The notes beneath the pieces are model-generated. The model did no database searches, had not been told where the DNA came from, and saw only the letters and a program-made list of their open reading frames with translations. Shown one piece after another: positions 11,817 through 24,820 of a stretch of DNA of 64,000 nucleotides. Both the position numbers and the translations under genes were made by a program. Origin of the DNA: Stachybotrys elegans (Eukaryota > Ascomycota > Sordariomycetes > Hypocreales > Stachybotryaceae); assembly GCA_020746835.1 (NCBI GenBank), contig JAGPNK010000009.1:186001-250000 (forward strand). Direction: 5' to 3'. Position 1 is the first letter of the stretch. Each line of letters starts with the position of its first letter.

Positions 11817-14800
11817 AAGGTTGTCGAGGTCGGGGAGACGCGATGCAGCGGGCGGGAGGGAAAAAAAGTGGTGATGCTCGTCGACTTGAAGTGACGGGGC
11901 AAGGGTGGAGTACGTTGCAGGTCGAACGTCACACTCCTGGGCGGCGAGAGAGGCGAAACAGGCCGAGGCGGTTCGCAAAAGAGCTCGAGGGGGTAGCGTC
12001 TAAAAGACGATGTCGTGGAAAGGTGACTCGGTCGCGGGCGGGCTGGATGACAACGAAGTCGTAGCTGGCCAAGCGGGAGGGAGAAAAATAAAATAAAAAA
12101 TCACAAGGAGTGAAAGCGCCAAAGCCACAAGGGAAATCGCAGGTTGTCAGAGACAGGCTACGATCCGCGGGGAGGGGCGGCGAGAAGGGGGAAAAATCAA
12201 CAGAGAGGAGATTTTTCAGCTTCCGGTGTGCAATACACGGGGGAAGATTCCGACGCTGTCGAGCGAGGGAATAGAGGAAGGCCGGGTAGGAAAAGACCTC
12301 CGGACCACTTGAGGTTGAAGTTGGTGAGGGTTTGGAAGGAAAGGGCCAAAAAAAAATTTTGGGCAGAACAATATGATATGGCGGAAGCGAAGGGGGGTGG
12401 GGGGCGCCTTCTTCTCGTTTGGTTAGTGGCTCGACCCAAGGCAACTTTACCATGTCACTGCTCCAGGAAGTACCTGCTTGAGATCCAAGTTCTTAGTGCC
12501 TTGCGCACTCAATTTGCTTACCTACCTGTAGGTCCTGAGGTCCCCTCGTCGGATTTTGTGGTGGGTGGTGGGTGGTGGCGGACGGCAAGGTCCTGAAGAG
12601 CTACAAGGTAGAGAGCGCGGGAGAGACCAGCTGTACCCGTTCCCTTAGTGAGGGTTGGGTGGTACCACTTTCTGCTCCAGAGCTGGCGTCAAGTACACCG
12701 CTAGGCGGCTGGTACTTGACCTGTGCGCCGCCAGCGGGCACCCAGTCTCCGAAACGACCCTTCCGGGGAAGTACTGCCACGGACCTCCGGTACTTTGTCG
12801 AGCACTGTCTTGTGCAGCGAATTCCTACGGATACGATAGGGGCTTTGTCGGCGCAGCTATACAGTGCCCACGTGCCACAATGCCCGCCCCAAGCACTGTG
12901 CAACCCGAGTCACCCAAGAGCAATCCAGCTGTCAGGTTTCAAGGCACATGCACGTAAGGTACCTTGCAAGTTTGCATCGACCTTTCCCACTTCCCTGGTA
13001 GGGTCAGAAACAAAAGAATCCCGTCTTTGAGGATTATGGGAGGGCGACAAGGGGAGGGGGGTCTGCCAATGTGGCTGTCCGAGTCGTGGACCGCCCATGG
13101 GGGCAGATTGCTTATAATATCCCCTTTCCATGCGGCGTGAAAGAACAAGGCGAAAGCGTCAGCTCGTGTCATGGCTTTGCACCGACAAGGCAGTCAGCCA
13201 CCTGTTCACATTTCTCGCATTTCTCACACTTTCACTCAATCACAAGTGGCCCCCAAAAAGGGCAGCCCTGCCAACCGACGGGCGTGGGGACTGACTGAAC
13301 TGGGAAACTTTTGGGGGGTCTGTGAAACATTCGTGGGATAAGAGGACAGAGGGTAACACAGACAATGAATGAACACTTGACTTGACCTTGGGATAAGGGG
13401 TGTGCGCCGCCTATTTGTGCTTGTGCCACGCACGATGTGATGCCGTTACGTTGCCCTGCCCATTCTTAGAAATCGCCCATGTGGCCTTGGGCAGCCACTC
13501 TGAATCACCCAACACACATGCACAAGCACCATCACTCAAGCCCAACGAAACCTAAGGCTGCTGCTGCCCGCCCCCCCTTCCCCTGAGGTAAATACATGCA
13601 GGCCTCGCAACTGGCAGACGCAACGAGTGAGCATGGTGGCTACCTAGGGTTTGTGTGGTGGGTAGATTCTGGATCCGTGGGAACATAAGGGGGGAAAAAA
13701 CCCAATCCCGATGTCCAGCCCTAGGGCACGAGCGAGGCTTGGAAGAGTGCGCATCTATACGAGCGGCTTTTTTATTTTTCACTTTTTTTAAATTATATTT
13801 TTACTCTACCTGTTCCGTCTTGGACCTTTTTAACTTTGGCCGCCATTAGGTATGTCAAGCGTCACGACCAAAAGCCCACCTTTTACCTAGCACCAGATTG
13901 CAGCCATTTGCATACCAGATCTACACGTCATGGGTAGTGTTGCCCTTTCTGAACAAGTCATTGGTAAGGTAGGTAAGTACTAATTGCTATCATCTTGCAG
14001 GCCACCATTTGTCATGGCAGCCCGGACTATGGAACCCCTTAAATCCGGTACATTTGAACTGCTGCTGCTAGCATCGGGAGTCATCATGTGCTACATACCT
14101 ACTTTACCTACTGCATGCCTAGGTATGTAGTATGTAGTATGTAGGCAGCAGGCAGATGGAGGCAGACGTAGGCGCAGACAAGAGCCACGAAGCACCCTGC
14201 TCTCAATCAGAAACCGCCAAGACCTCACATCGAATGTCTTTGGATAACCTACCCTTCCTCGTTTTGATAAGAGCCGGCAAACCCAACCACAATCTCTTCT
14301 TTCATCTGCTTTTGTCACTCGATATTTTAAATCAGCTCGGCCCCCTGAGCCTGTCCCCTTCTTGACTCTTCCCCCATGGCCTTCTTGTAAGTCCCATGGC
14401 CATATCGACATGGGTTATTGGCCTGTCCACGGCAATAAGAGGTCCAACTCCATGGCCCGGAACTGGGAAACACCCACCCCTGCTGCCAATGCTTGGCACT
14501 CCGTTGGCCCCTACATAGTACATACCTTACTTGCAGTCGCTCCTCACACAGCATCATGGCACGCGCAGGGTTCGATCGGATTACCTGATGCAGTCCGAAC
14601 AGTCCTTTGTATTGCCTAGCAGGGCATTCTTCACCATGACAGCTTAGACTTGGTTGTTGGTCCCTCGGCCAGATGGCAGTGATACCCAAAGTACTACTTG
14701 CTCGCAATATCTCAAAGGAGCTTGGTAGTCTAGAAACATCCATCGTCGGCTGTTGTTTAGCTTCTCTGACGCAATGGCCTCATCAATACCCTATTTCATG

Positions 14801-15016
14801 CTCCGCAACAAAGCCTCGCATGGCCGTTCAGAATGCAACTGCAAGCATTAGTAGCATCGAGTTTGCGCCTGGGTTCCGTGAGTCATCCCTGATGGACAGA
14901 TCATGTTCATGGTCAGCAGTTCAACGAGTAGCTGACTCACACGAAAAAAACGGCAATCAGAATGGCATGACACTTCTTATTTTGGGTTGGTCTGCGCATC
15001 CGCCACCACAACCTCT
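11817..15016. other. 3.2-kb gene-free region upstream of eIF4G
   Basis: No credible coding sequence is seen on either strand; the longest frames (for example 12144-12596) are compositional. It probably contains the long 5' leader and promoter of eIF4G, and the 3' flank of the Aquarius gene near 15000. Clusters of TACCTA/TAGGTA motifs occur near 12520, 13970 and 14095-14145. Homopurine/homopyrimidine tracts occur near 12350 and 13770. Confidence 0.6.
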
Positions 15017-18000
15017 CTATGCGGCAACTTCGGGCTGATCCGATGCAGCCTCTTCTGCGTCTTCATCCACTCCCTCGGCGTCATCATCCTCATCATAGTA
15101 GCCATCCTGACCCTCATCCAGCTCCTCAATGGTTCCCCCGAATGCTCCCTGTGGTTTATCCTCGGTCTGTAGCTGTTTGACCTTTGTGTTGGTCATCTCA
15201 AAGACATACTGACCCAAATGTTCTACATTCTCCATCGTTACCTCTCCATCCACGGCGCCGTCCTCTTCCGGGATGAGCCGCTCGGTGGGCCAAAGCTCAC
15301 CCGTCACTAGCGACAGCTTATCTGGTCGCTGGAGCAGCATGTCAAATGCAGGTCGAAGCTCCACGCACGCTTCGAAGACTTCTCGGCGACCCAAAATGTA
15401 TAAACCCAGCCGTGCTCTCGATACTGCCACCGTCATTCGCCGAACATCCCGTAGGAAACCGACACGTGAAGTGCGGGTCAAGGATAGAATGATGTCTAGA
15501 AATAATATTAGCAAAGAGGTCACTGCGTCAAGTCCACCAGTCAAACTTACAGTCGTTCTGTTCGCCCTGGTACTTGTCGACAGTTGCTACCGTCTTCGGC
15601 AAGCCGAAAATAGGGTTGCGTGCGCAACGGTGGGCGAGAACATCTCTGATCAAGGCTCTCTGGCCGGCGTAAGTCGTAAGGATACTGATCTTCTGAGCTG
15701 GGTATCCGAGCAGGCGCATGTACTGATAGATAGCCACGGCATATTCAGCTTCGCCAAGATTCTGGACGAAATGCGGTGTCGGTTCTGCTTCGCCACGGCC
15801 CTTGTAGTCGGGTACGTTGATGAACTGGTAGTCGTACTTGAAACCAGCATTTGCCTTGGCAAAGTCGTCACGGCTCTGCACATCCGGCAGATTGGTCAGG
15901 TTCGGGTAGCGCCAAGAGTAAAGCTTAGCGATCGAAGCACGAGCACGGCCTTGCTGATCAAGAGTGACCGTCGGAACACCAAGGCGGACAAGGCGCGAGA
16001 ATAATGACTGTTCCAGGTTCGCATAGTGTCTAAATGCAAGACTCTGGATGACAGGCGAGTTTTGGAAGTGGTCGCCACACATCACCACCCTCTGTAGAGG
16101 CAGCTGACGGCCCTTTGGCTTTTGCATGGCCATGGGCAGGAAAGTCTCGATCTCGGTGATCTGAGCCGCCTCTTCCATAATCACATTGTCATAGTGAAAG
16201 CCCAGTGACGCAATTTCGCCTCTCCTCATGGCAGCGTGAGTCGTCGTCATGGCAATGATTCGGGCTTCATTGGTAAGGAGGTAATTGGCCTTGTCCCGCT
16301 CGCGCCGGAGAATTTCGAATGGTAGGATATCCGCAAGCTCGGAAAAGATCTTGGAGATATGATGATAGCAGCCATGGGCGATATCGAGAACCTGCTGTCG
16401 ATCTGCCGTCTCGGGGAAGAGTGGCTGGGGGGCATCTGCGAAGTAAGAATGGAAGGGAAATGCGGCAACAACCTCAGCTGGTGTCGATTCTTTGGAATCC
16501 GCCGTCTGAAGGAACTGGGTCCACGCCGGCTGGACATAGACGGTGTTGAAGTAGCCAGCGGTCTCGGCAGAGTTCTCATGGGCGCCCGTAGCACCGAGAC
16601 AAGCAGCCAGCCTCTTGACCTCCAAGAGGAAGCGATCCCTGTTTTCGAGGAACGACTCCACGCGACCATACTTGCTAAAGTTTCCTTCGGTGTCCAGATC
16701 TTCCTCACCGTGGCCGAGCCGTAGCAGATGTCTTTGGTCGATATCCAGAGCCACTATTTTAGCAAACAGTTGGTTGAGTGCCTGGTTTGAATGTGCGATA
16801 AGCAACGTCTTTTGCTCGGGGAAGTTGTGATAAATATTGCTGATAATTTGGGTTGCAACGTCGGTTTTTCCGGTTCCAGGAGGACCGACAATCACCGTGA
16901 GGCCAGGCTGTGATCCCGACATGATGGCCTCGACCTGCGCAGGCGTGAAACGCACAGTGTTCTTTCGTGGGGCGTCAAGAGGATAAGGGCCCGTGTTTGG
17001 TGGTTTGTAGGTCGACACCTTCAAAGTCTCGACTTCTGAGCTGAGTGCTGGCTCAACACCTCGCCTGCGCTTCTTCGATGACTTGGTGTCCTGGGGCTCT
17101 TCGGGCTTGTCGACCGCCTCCAGTAGATAAGGCGGGCCAAAGCTCCCACTCACATTGGCGTCTGGCTCGACAATCTTTCCCGGCAGACTCTCTACCAAAT
17201 GTTGCCAGTCGAGAAAAGTATCCCGGTAATCCAACTTTTTGACGCGGTTAGAGAGGTGCTTGAAGTTTGCTCCCGCTGGGTCGCCATATCCCAGGAAGAC
17301 CTCGTGAAGCCATGTAGGCAGAGGCATATCTGATAAGACAAGGTGACGAATCGATTCAAGAACGGGCTTAAAGTTGTTCTCCCTCTTGTCTCGTCTCAGA
17401 AGCAGATTAATGCGCCCATAGACGTCGGTCTTTCCAGCTGCAGCTCGCTCCGCGTCTTCAGCATATGACTGAGGGTCGAGCTTAATCTGAATGCGCCGTT
17501 TGGTGTCCAGATTGGCGGCTCCTTCCCTTGCATGACGGCCTCTTTCATCGGTGACCTGGATGACCTCGGCGGTTCGCACGTGCAAAACTCCCAACTTGGC
17601 AGCTTCGCCAATTGGGCCACCGCCATTGGATACCTGCTCCTCGGGAGGTGCCTCGACAGCTAGCAGAAAGACGACATCATCTGGTCGTAGTGAATCCCAG
17701 CCCTTTCGCACATTGTCTCCTAACCGGCGAACATCGAAGGAGACTTCAGCTCGCACTGTCGAGGGCAGTTCTTCGCCTACCAAAGGCGGAACAACTTCAA
17801 GAATTCTGTATCCGCATTGTTAGCAAAAATATAGCTGAGAATGTAGTTTGTACTTACGCAGGCTTCGAAATGGGCATGGCCATTTTGGAAAAGCCACTGA
17901 AACTTGTCTCGCCTGTGCGTCCGGTTTCAGGGCGAAGCCGACGAAGCGCACTTTCTACATCCTTGCGGATTCCATAGAACGATTCACACCGATACAATAT

Positions 18001-19616
18001 CAGAGCCCTCCAAAGAAAATCTGCCATAGACAGGTATTGCAGATTCAGCTTGGGAAGAGCAAGTGGGTGTGATCCATCGTAAGCGTCAGCACGCTGGAAT
18101 CCCTCATCGAACAAGCTGTGCTCCATCGGAACCAGAGACATGTCTTGTGCGAGGTCGTGAAATGTTTTCTTCCGTGCGAAATTGTCTAGCAGCACAGCTA
18201 ACAGGAACCGCCTGTCCAGTCGTATGTTGAGACTTCCAGGATAGCTGGTTCGGAGATCCAGCAGGCCGGTCAATTCAGTCAACTCCTCGTCAGTCAGTGG
18301 CTCTAGCAGGCTCGCTAACTCCTCTCCTTTATCAATCGCGCCATAGTTCGACAAGGCTAGGACGGTGAGTTTCTCTTTAAAATGCTTCAGGGCAACCCGT
18401 TGCAGCTTTCCAAGTGATGCACAGTGCTTGTCGTAAGCTTCTGTTCGCGAGTACTGTATGCCGGTTTGGTCATCGATAGCAAAGAAGGTATAATGCGAGA
18501 GCAAAGAATGCAGGTCACGGAGGAGGCTGTTGTCCTCGTCGTTGTACATTGGGGAGAGACGCATTGCTGGGAGGAGATGCAAGTCTCGGATCAAAGCATT
18601 AACGTAGCGTCGGGTCGGCAATTGGCTTTGCAGGTCAGCGATCAACTCAGTGAAGCGCTCGCAGTACAGCACTTGATCTGAAAACTGTCAGTACACGGCA
18701 CATGTGCACAGTTTGGAAGACGCGAGCTCACCAGGTTTCGCTGTATCCTCATGCAGCAACCTCAAGAAATCCAGAAGCAAGGTATACAGCCATGACCGAT
18801 CGAAGCGCAGTTTCGCCTTCATTGCATCGTCGGCGGCGTCGTAACGCTTGAGAGCTGCTCTCCATGACTTCTTCAGGTGCGGCGCCTGGTCAAGATGCTT
18901 CTCTCGTAGCTGTTCAGTGGACAGATTGTGCCAGATTCCTATCGACACTAACGGAGCGCACTCTTTTCGAATAATGTCGGAGTCTAGACTCTGGAAGGCG
19001 TGGATCAAGAAACATATCAAATGGGTCCGGACGGTCGTAGAGAGGGTCGGATCAAGAAGCATGGACAGCACGCGTCTGAACATGGATGAGAATTCGGCCG
19101 GACGGCTCTCGAATATGCCTAGTACACCAATTAGCCAAGGGTATTTTGCCTCGTGTTTCATTCTATCGTACTCCATATTTCCAGGTGTTCGCGCCGCTTG
19201 ACATTCGCGATCAGAGCGATCAAGAGGACGTGGTAGTTGGAAGCGGACTCGGTATAGCCAGGCCATAGGTAACTAGGGCGTGTGAGCAAATTGAAGATAT
19301 TTCCGGGTCTCTCTGGCAGGAAAACGTACTTTTCCAGTGTCTGCAGACTCTCCAGGAGCTGCAGAGATTTATGCTGGAAGCTGTCCCTCTCTAACAAGTC
19401 CCAGATACCCTGCTTCAACACATCATTCTTGACCTTGGGCTTCGCCGCCTTGCCCTGAGGTTTCAACCAGTGCTTCCTCGCGACCTGTACAAACGGATGC
19501 TCCTCTTCTTCGACCTCGGCAGGAGTGGGACGGGTTTGCTCGTTATCGGGATGCGTATTGGGCTCCTGCTTGCCCTTGGACGCGCCGCTCTTCTTCAGAC
19601 GCTTTGGGTTAGGCAT
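15017..19616 (-). CDS. cwf11: Aquarius/Cwf11-type spliceosomal RNA helicase (intron-binding protein)
   Basis: An SF1 helicase of the spliceosome intron-binding complex, which contacts the intron upstream of the branch site; it acts in the nucleus. Exons (5' to 3'): 19616-19330, 19272-19172, 19118-18732, 18677-17858, 17805-15551, 15495-15017, giving 1442 residues. The N-terminal half is the helical ARM-like Aquarius domain (LWPGYTESASNYHVLLIAL; RRVLSMLLDPTLS; RKECAPLVSIGIWHN). The C-terminal half has the helicase core. This comprises the P-loop GPPGTGKTD near residue 837 (about 16890-16867), the Walker B equivalent MEEAAQITE, and the motif V/VI region VDKYQGEQND followed by LTRTSRVGFLRD and AVSRARLGLY. 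The tail is acidic (DEDAEEAASD), as in other family members. All five introns are 52-57 nt. It is divergent from the THO gene, with 774 bp between starts. Confidence 0.95.
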
Positions 19617-20390
19617 TGCTGGGGCAATTCGGCGTCGTGAGCTGTAGACCGTTCCAAAGGGGTCGCGCTCGAGAATGAGCCTGTTCGAGGTGCCTCCGAG
19701 TAGCGTTGCAGTAGGAAAGCGGACGTGATGCCGACAATGTCTTTTCGCTGGAGGAACGAGTGAAGCCAAAATTTCAGCCTTGCACTTACTAAGGTCAGTT
19801 CAGCCACCTGCGCCTTGCCTTGCAAGTACCTGAGGCTCAAGGTACATCTGGAAATCACTAGGCGGGTCGTTCTCAAGTTTCCAATAATTTCTAAAGTCCG
19901 GTGGAAGTGGCTCTGACAAGCACATTTATACATTTTTTGCATGAAAAATAAAATAATGACGGTCAGTCCCTATCAAACTATATTCTTAGCTTTTTAGATG
20001 ACAATTGACGTTCCATCAGGCTAGATACGGGTATTGCAGCTGTGAAGGCGGTACTTTATGTCGACATGTTGGCTCGGACTTTTAGGTCCTCCCCAGACTA
20101 GGTGGGCACCCGAGCTACCACCAAAGAATCAATCCGCAGCCTCAGGTACGCTAGCTTTGTCGCGTTCGCACTTCCATTGTTCAATGACCAACTTCGAGAA
20201 AGCCAATAGCCAATCCCTTTGATTGCTTGTCTGCGCCGTTCGCCAACGCCAATCTATTGATTCCAGCCACGACGCTTCATTCTCGTCTATTGCTAGAGCC
20301 ACACACTCCCGGCAACACGCTCCATCGACCACGAGGAGGATCCTCATGAGTCTACCAACAGCTCTTCGATAGCATCATCGCTCGTCGAAA
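19617..20390. other. divergent promoter region between Aquarius and the THO subunit gene
   Basis: The 774-bp spacer between two start codons has no supported ORF. Both genes act in mRNA maturation, so a shared bidirectional promoter is plausible. No specific element is recognised. Confidence 0.55.
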
Positions 20391-23094
20391 ATGCCTGCGC
20401 TTGATGTCGACATCACGGGCATTGCCGCCGTCCATGACGTGTCATCTCTATTTGATGAACTCCTCGATAACGCCGCCTCCGTCAAGCGATTACCGACCAT
20501 TGAACCACCCTTGAACAAATCCGACTTCGATAGCCTTTCTCAGCGCCTCTCTACCGCCCTCAGTAAGCTCGGTGCCGAAGATGGCGATGCGGCAAAGGTC
20601 CGCCGCTTTGCTGTCATCGAGACGGCCGCTCGAGATCTATTCGCCAGATTGATCGTGAGACGATTCGCTCCTCTTGTTCGTCCATCCGTCTAAATATTCC
20701 CAGGCTACAACACCGATTGAATCTCCCGATTTCGTAAAGATGTGGAACTTCCTCGACATCATCTCGATTCTCTCAGATGATGGCGAATGCGACCCGGCTC
20801 TACTATTCTGGTTAATGGAGGAGCTACTGGATAGCCAGACGATTGCCGGTTGCCGGAAGATCTTCGATTTCCTCGAGTCGCGACGCGATCGCATAACGTC
20901 AAAACATTTCAAACAGAAGCACTTGGCCATTCTTCGGGGTTGCAATGAGCTACTGAGACGTCTGTCCCGCGCCGAAGATACGGCTTTCTGCGGCCGGGTT
21001 TTCATCTTCCTTTTTCAGAGTTTCCCCTTGGGAGACAGGAGTTCAGTCAACTTACGGGGCGAGTATCATGTCGAGAATGTCACAGCCTACGAAGAACCTC
21101 AACCCGAAGGCACATCTCAGATGGAAGTCGACCAGGCGACTCCAAAAGAACCAGAAGCAAGGTCAGGATCAAAAGGCGTTTCCTTCGATGCGAAGAGCAA
21201 AGAGGAGCAGCTATCCTCCAGTGACCTGTATCCGCAGTTCTGGTCGCTCCAGGAAACCTTTAGCCAGCCTTTGAAGTTGTTTGATCAAGCCCATTTCAGC
21301 AAGTTCAAACAAAATCTCGACATCACCATGAAGGCCTTCCAAGCAATCCACAATGACGAAAAGCCCAGGTCGAAATCGGTAGAGGACTCAAAGCGCAATC
21401 TCAAACGAAAGAGGGACGGTGAAGACGCGCATGCCCTTTCCGAATCGTTCAATCCCAAATACCTCACCAGCAAGGATCTATTCGACTTAGAGGTAAGTCG
21501 ATATACCCCATGTCAACACACGGCATTCCGAGCTAAAGAGCGTTCTAGATAAGCGATCTTTCATTCCGTCGACATGTGCTGGTTCAAGCACTCATCATCA
21601 TGGACTTTTTATTGTTCCTATCGCCGCAGTCCAAGGAAAGGCTTGCAACTTTCAACTCATCCAACAAGTCTGTCACGTACAATGAGCAGCTCAGCCCTGA
21701 GGATGTACGTGTGCTCCAGCTCCAATGATATATTGCGTTCTAACCAGGTCCAGACGAAATGGGCAACCGACATGAAGAAATCGATTTCCGACTACCTCAA
21801 GCAAGGGTTCGAGGGCCCCTATTTCTATCGAATGGTAGAGACTGTACTAGCCAGGGATAAGAATTGGGTTTTCTGGAAAATGGCCCAGTGCCCTCCCATC
21901 GAACGACCAGCCGTATCACCAGCCCGCTTTGTCGAGGCACAGACTGCTGCTCAGCGCTTAGCTACAAATAAGCGCCTTCGGCCTATGCCTATGGGCGCCG
22001 TCTCCCTTGATTTTCTTCGCAGCGAGGACGAAGGGGCTGCCATGGAGAAGCTCCAGGACGTCGAGCGTTACCAGATTCCAGAGCTGGACAGCTTTAAGCG
22101 GAAGATTGCAGATGACGATTTCGAAATCGAGATGCCCACCAACGATCAAACAAAGGCCGCAGCCATTGCAGGAAAATCCAGCAAGAGTTGGCGAGCGCTC
22201 CGCATAGCAAGTCGGTACAAGATGGCTGCGTTCGATAAGATCGACGACCCCAAGAAAGTCGACATCGTTTTCGAAGACTTGGCAGAGGTTGATGACGATG
22301 AGGAAGCAGACGAGCCGACGGCTAGCGAAGAGAGCATGCCCAGCAATCGCGATGCCCTGATCATTTCCGGACCCCCATCGGTAGGCAAGTCGGCCCTGAT
22401 TGATGGGCTTATGCAGCTGCACAAAGGTGTTTTCGCTCTGGCTGTGCGCCACACAACGAGGGATACAAAGGAGGGCGAAGTCAACGGCAAGAGTTACCAC
22501 TTTGTGAAGAAGCAGGAGTTTAATCAGCTCCGTGATGGAGATCGCCTGATTGAGTATGGAACAAGGGATGAGGTGGACTATGGTACCAGCAGCAAGGTGA
22601 TTGATGCCATCACCGAAGCCGGCAAAATACCAATCTTGGAGCTGGACCTCGAGGTAAGCCCTCCTTCATCCAAACATCTTGGTAGATATCTAACATGTCA
22701 ACAGGCTGCCCAGTTCGCCAAAGACATGGACTTCACGGCTAGGTACATCCTCGTCAAGCCAGCCAGTGACGAATCCCTACAAGAGCGTCTGGAGCAATCT
22801 GGCAAGGCTAGCGAGGCTATCGACGCCATCCTCAAGAAACTGCCGGAAGACCTAGAGGACGGCAAGGTCAGTGACCTGTTTGACACATCCATCGTCAACG
22901 GCGAGCTCGCAGAGGCAGTCAAGATGCTCGATGGCTACGTGTACGAAGAAGCCGCCAAGGCCGAGGAGGGTGCCGCGGCTGCCGGGGACGCCGAGGGTCA
23001 GAATGGCGATGCCGAGATGGCGGATGTCGCCAACGTCGAGACGGAGTTGGTGGATGAGTCAACAGCAGGCGAGGCGGAGGCTACAACGGGATAG
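20391..23094 (+). CDS. HPR1: THO complex subunit 1 (Hpr1/THOC1) with C-terminal guanylate-kinase-like domain
   Basis: A subunit of the nuclear THO complex, which couples transcription to mRNP assembly and export. Exons: 20391-20654, 20704-21492, 21549-21704, 21748-22653, 22705-23094, giving 834 residues. Residues about 1-560 match the THOC1 family (FVKMWNFLDIISIL; CGRVFIFLFQSFPLGDRS; NYEEQLSPEDV-type region; KNWVFWKMAQCPP). After an acidic linker, residues about 605-790 form a guanylate-kinase fold. It has P-loop GPPSVGKS at 611-618, TTRDTKEGEVNG at 639-650, an FxxLxxxxxLIEY segment, and YGTSS at 681-685. The domain lies in the same exon as the THO region, so the fusion does not depend on a splice prediction. 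Canonical kinases have TTRxxRxGEV, but here the second Arg is Lys and the usual LDID is LELD, so catalysis is doubtful. An acidic Ala/Glu-rich tail follows. The domain could be a protein- or nucleotide-binding module. Confidence 0.94.
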
Positions 23095-23495
23095 ACGGTA
23101 GGGTAGAAACACAGGCTGGCTAGAGGGGGATGAGGCCATACCATCTATGCACCCGTCGGATCAAACGGCTTTGGGTTAGCAATATGCATGTAACATATAT
23201 ATACATCGAGATAATTTGATACCCGATATATTCAACTATTCGTCCATCATGTACGCTTGGTTTTTGCTTGGTTCGTGTTCACTGCCTCGCCGTGTTTGGA
23301 GGACCTCATCATATTCACGTTCAGGTTACACAGAGGATTGATGTAGCAAAGCAGAGTGGAGTGTCGATTTAACTAACAACGGAGCAGGACTTTTCTCAAC
23401 ACGTAAAAGCAGACATGGAGCAAACAACCTTGAGCGCTAGAAAGCAGCCATGGACAGTCTCTAGCCATCAATAGTCTTCTATGGACAACTCAGGT
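23095..23495. other. convergent 3' flank between the THO gene and eIF5
   Basis: This 401-bp AT-richer stretch holds the 3' untranslated regions of both genes. No ORF or RNA gene is seen. Confidence 0.6.
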
Positions 23496-24820
23496 CTAAT
23501 CCTCCTCCTCGGACGACTCCTCGTCAGCCTCCTCAAGCCAAGTGAGGAAAGGCTCAGCAGCCTTGCGGACCTTCTTGGAGGTGGCCAGGTCGGTGTACTT
23601 CTTGCTGGCCCTGGTACCCCACTTGGTGACCACTTCCTCGCTGATGAGATCGTTGACATAGTACAGCTGCAGGATCTTGGTAACCTGCTGGATAATGGTA
23701 GGGTGCTCCTGGCTAAGGGAGCCGACCAGGCGCTCCGTACCACCCAGCAGGGCCTTCTCGTGGCGGTCAGAAGTAACAACCTGGAAGACGGGTTAGTACA
23801 TTCGGCTTTGATCGACGTTAGTAGTTGAGTACGTACCTGCTTGAGCATGCTAGTACGCTTGGGGATCTGGGCACAGATATTCTCATTGAAGAGAGTCTGG
23901 ACGAGAACAAGAACAGTGCGGTGCTTGGCTTCAATACCGAGGTCCTTGGCCTTGACGTAAATGTCGATCGAGTCAACATTGTCGATGCTACCCTTGGCCT
24001 CAGCCTCCTGGAGAATCCAGTTGCCGAGCTCATCGTAGACGGTGTTGCCACCGCCCTCGCCATCCTCGTCCTCATCGTCGCCTATGCTGAGCTTCTGCTT
24101 GAACTCATCGGGAAGTTGAGCCTGGCGAGCCTTGACAGCGGCCTCGCTCATATCGACGGCCCACTCGTGCTCCTTGACCTCGACTTCCCGAGGGACCTCT
24201 GGCGCCTCGGCCTGCATCTTCTGGAACTCATCGTCGCTATCGGCATCGCCATTGCCGTCGTTGGAACCATTCTCATTGGAGCCATTCTCGGAGCCATCTT
24301 CGCCGCTGTGGTTGCCGTTGGCATTGCCGTTCTGCTTGGCCTTTCGGGCAGCCTTGCGCTCGGCCTTGTCCTTCTTGCTCTTCTTGGGCTGATTCTTGAG
24401 GATGAAACTGCTCAGCTTGAGGCGAAGGTCGACGTCGCTGCGCTGGCCACAGGCCTTGCAGTCGAGAAGAATGCGGCTGTCTTTGATGACAACATCGGTC
24501 TCGGGGTTCTTGCACTTCTTGCAGAGAACAAACTTGTTGATGAAGCCATCGAGGTGATCCTGGAGCTTGGCAGAATCGTGGGCTCCGTTGATGATCCATC
24601 GGTCATCCTTGGGGTCCATGTTGGTCTGGGCTCCGAGTTCGAAGCCGAAGAACTTGATGACGTAGGCACCAGGGCGGGCGAGAGATTGAGCAACGCTGGG
24701 AAGGTTGACGACGACGGTCTTGATACCGTTGCCCTTTCCTTCAATCTTGGTCTGGAGACGCTCCATCTTGTAGCGGTAGAAGTCATCGCTGACATCGCGG
24801 CGAATGTTGACGAGAGCCAT
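23496..24820 (-). CDS. TIF5: translation initiation factor eIF5
   Basis: GTPase-activating protein for eIF2 in the 43S/48S preinitiation complex. Exons: 24820-23837 and 23780-23496, giving 422 residues. The N-terminal domain has FYRYKM with R16, the position of the catalytic arginine of yeast eIF5 (Arg15), followed by GKGNGIKT and [11 protein letters not shown] four-cysteine zinc finger is formed by C100, C103, C121 and C124. A Lys-rich then Asn/Gly/Asp-rich linker follows. The C-terminal W2/HEAT domain ends in an acidic aromatic tail ([17 protein letters not shown]), the usual binding surface for eIF2-beta and eIF3. The 56-nt intron lies inside the W2 domain. A 346-codon frame on the opposite strand is a shadow of the biased codon use. 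Confidence 0.97.

Noticed and set aside
12642..12656. CCCTTAGTGAGGGTT resembles the reverse complement of the phage T3 promoter used in cloning vectors
   Set aside because: One T is missing from the core and the flanks do not match any vector polylinker, so this is chance rather than vector contamination.
15273..16004. 243-codon plus-strand ORF
   Set aside because: It is antisense to the helicase domain of the Aquarius gene, whose frame is well conserved.
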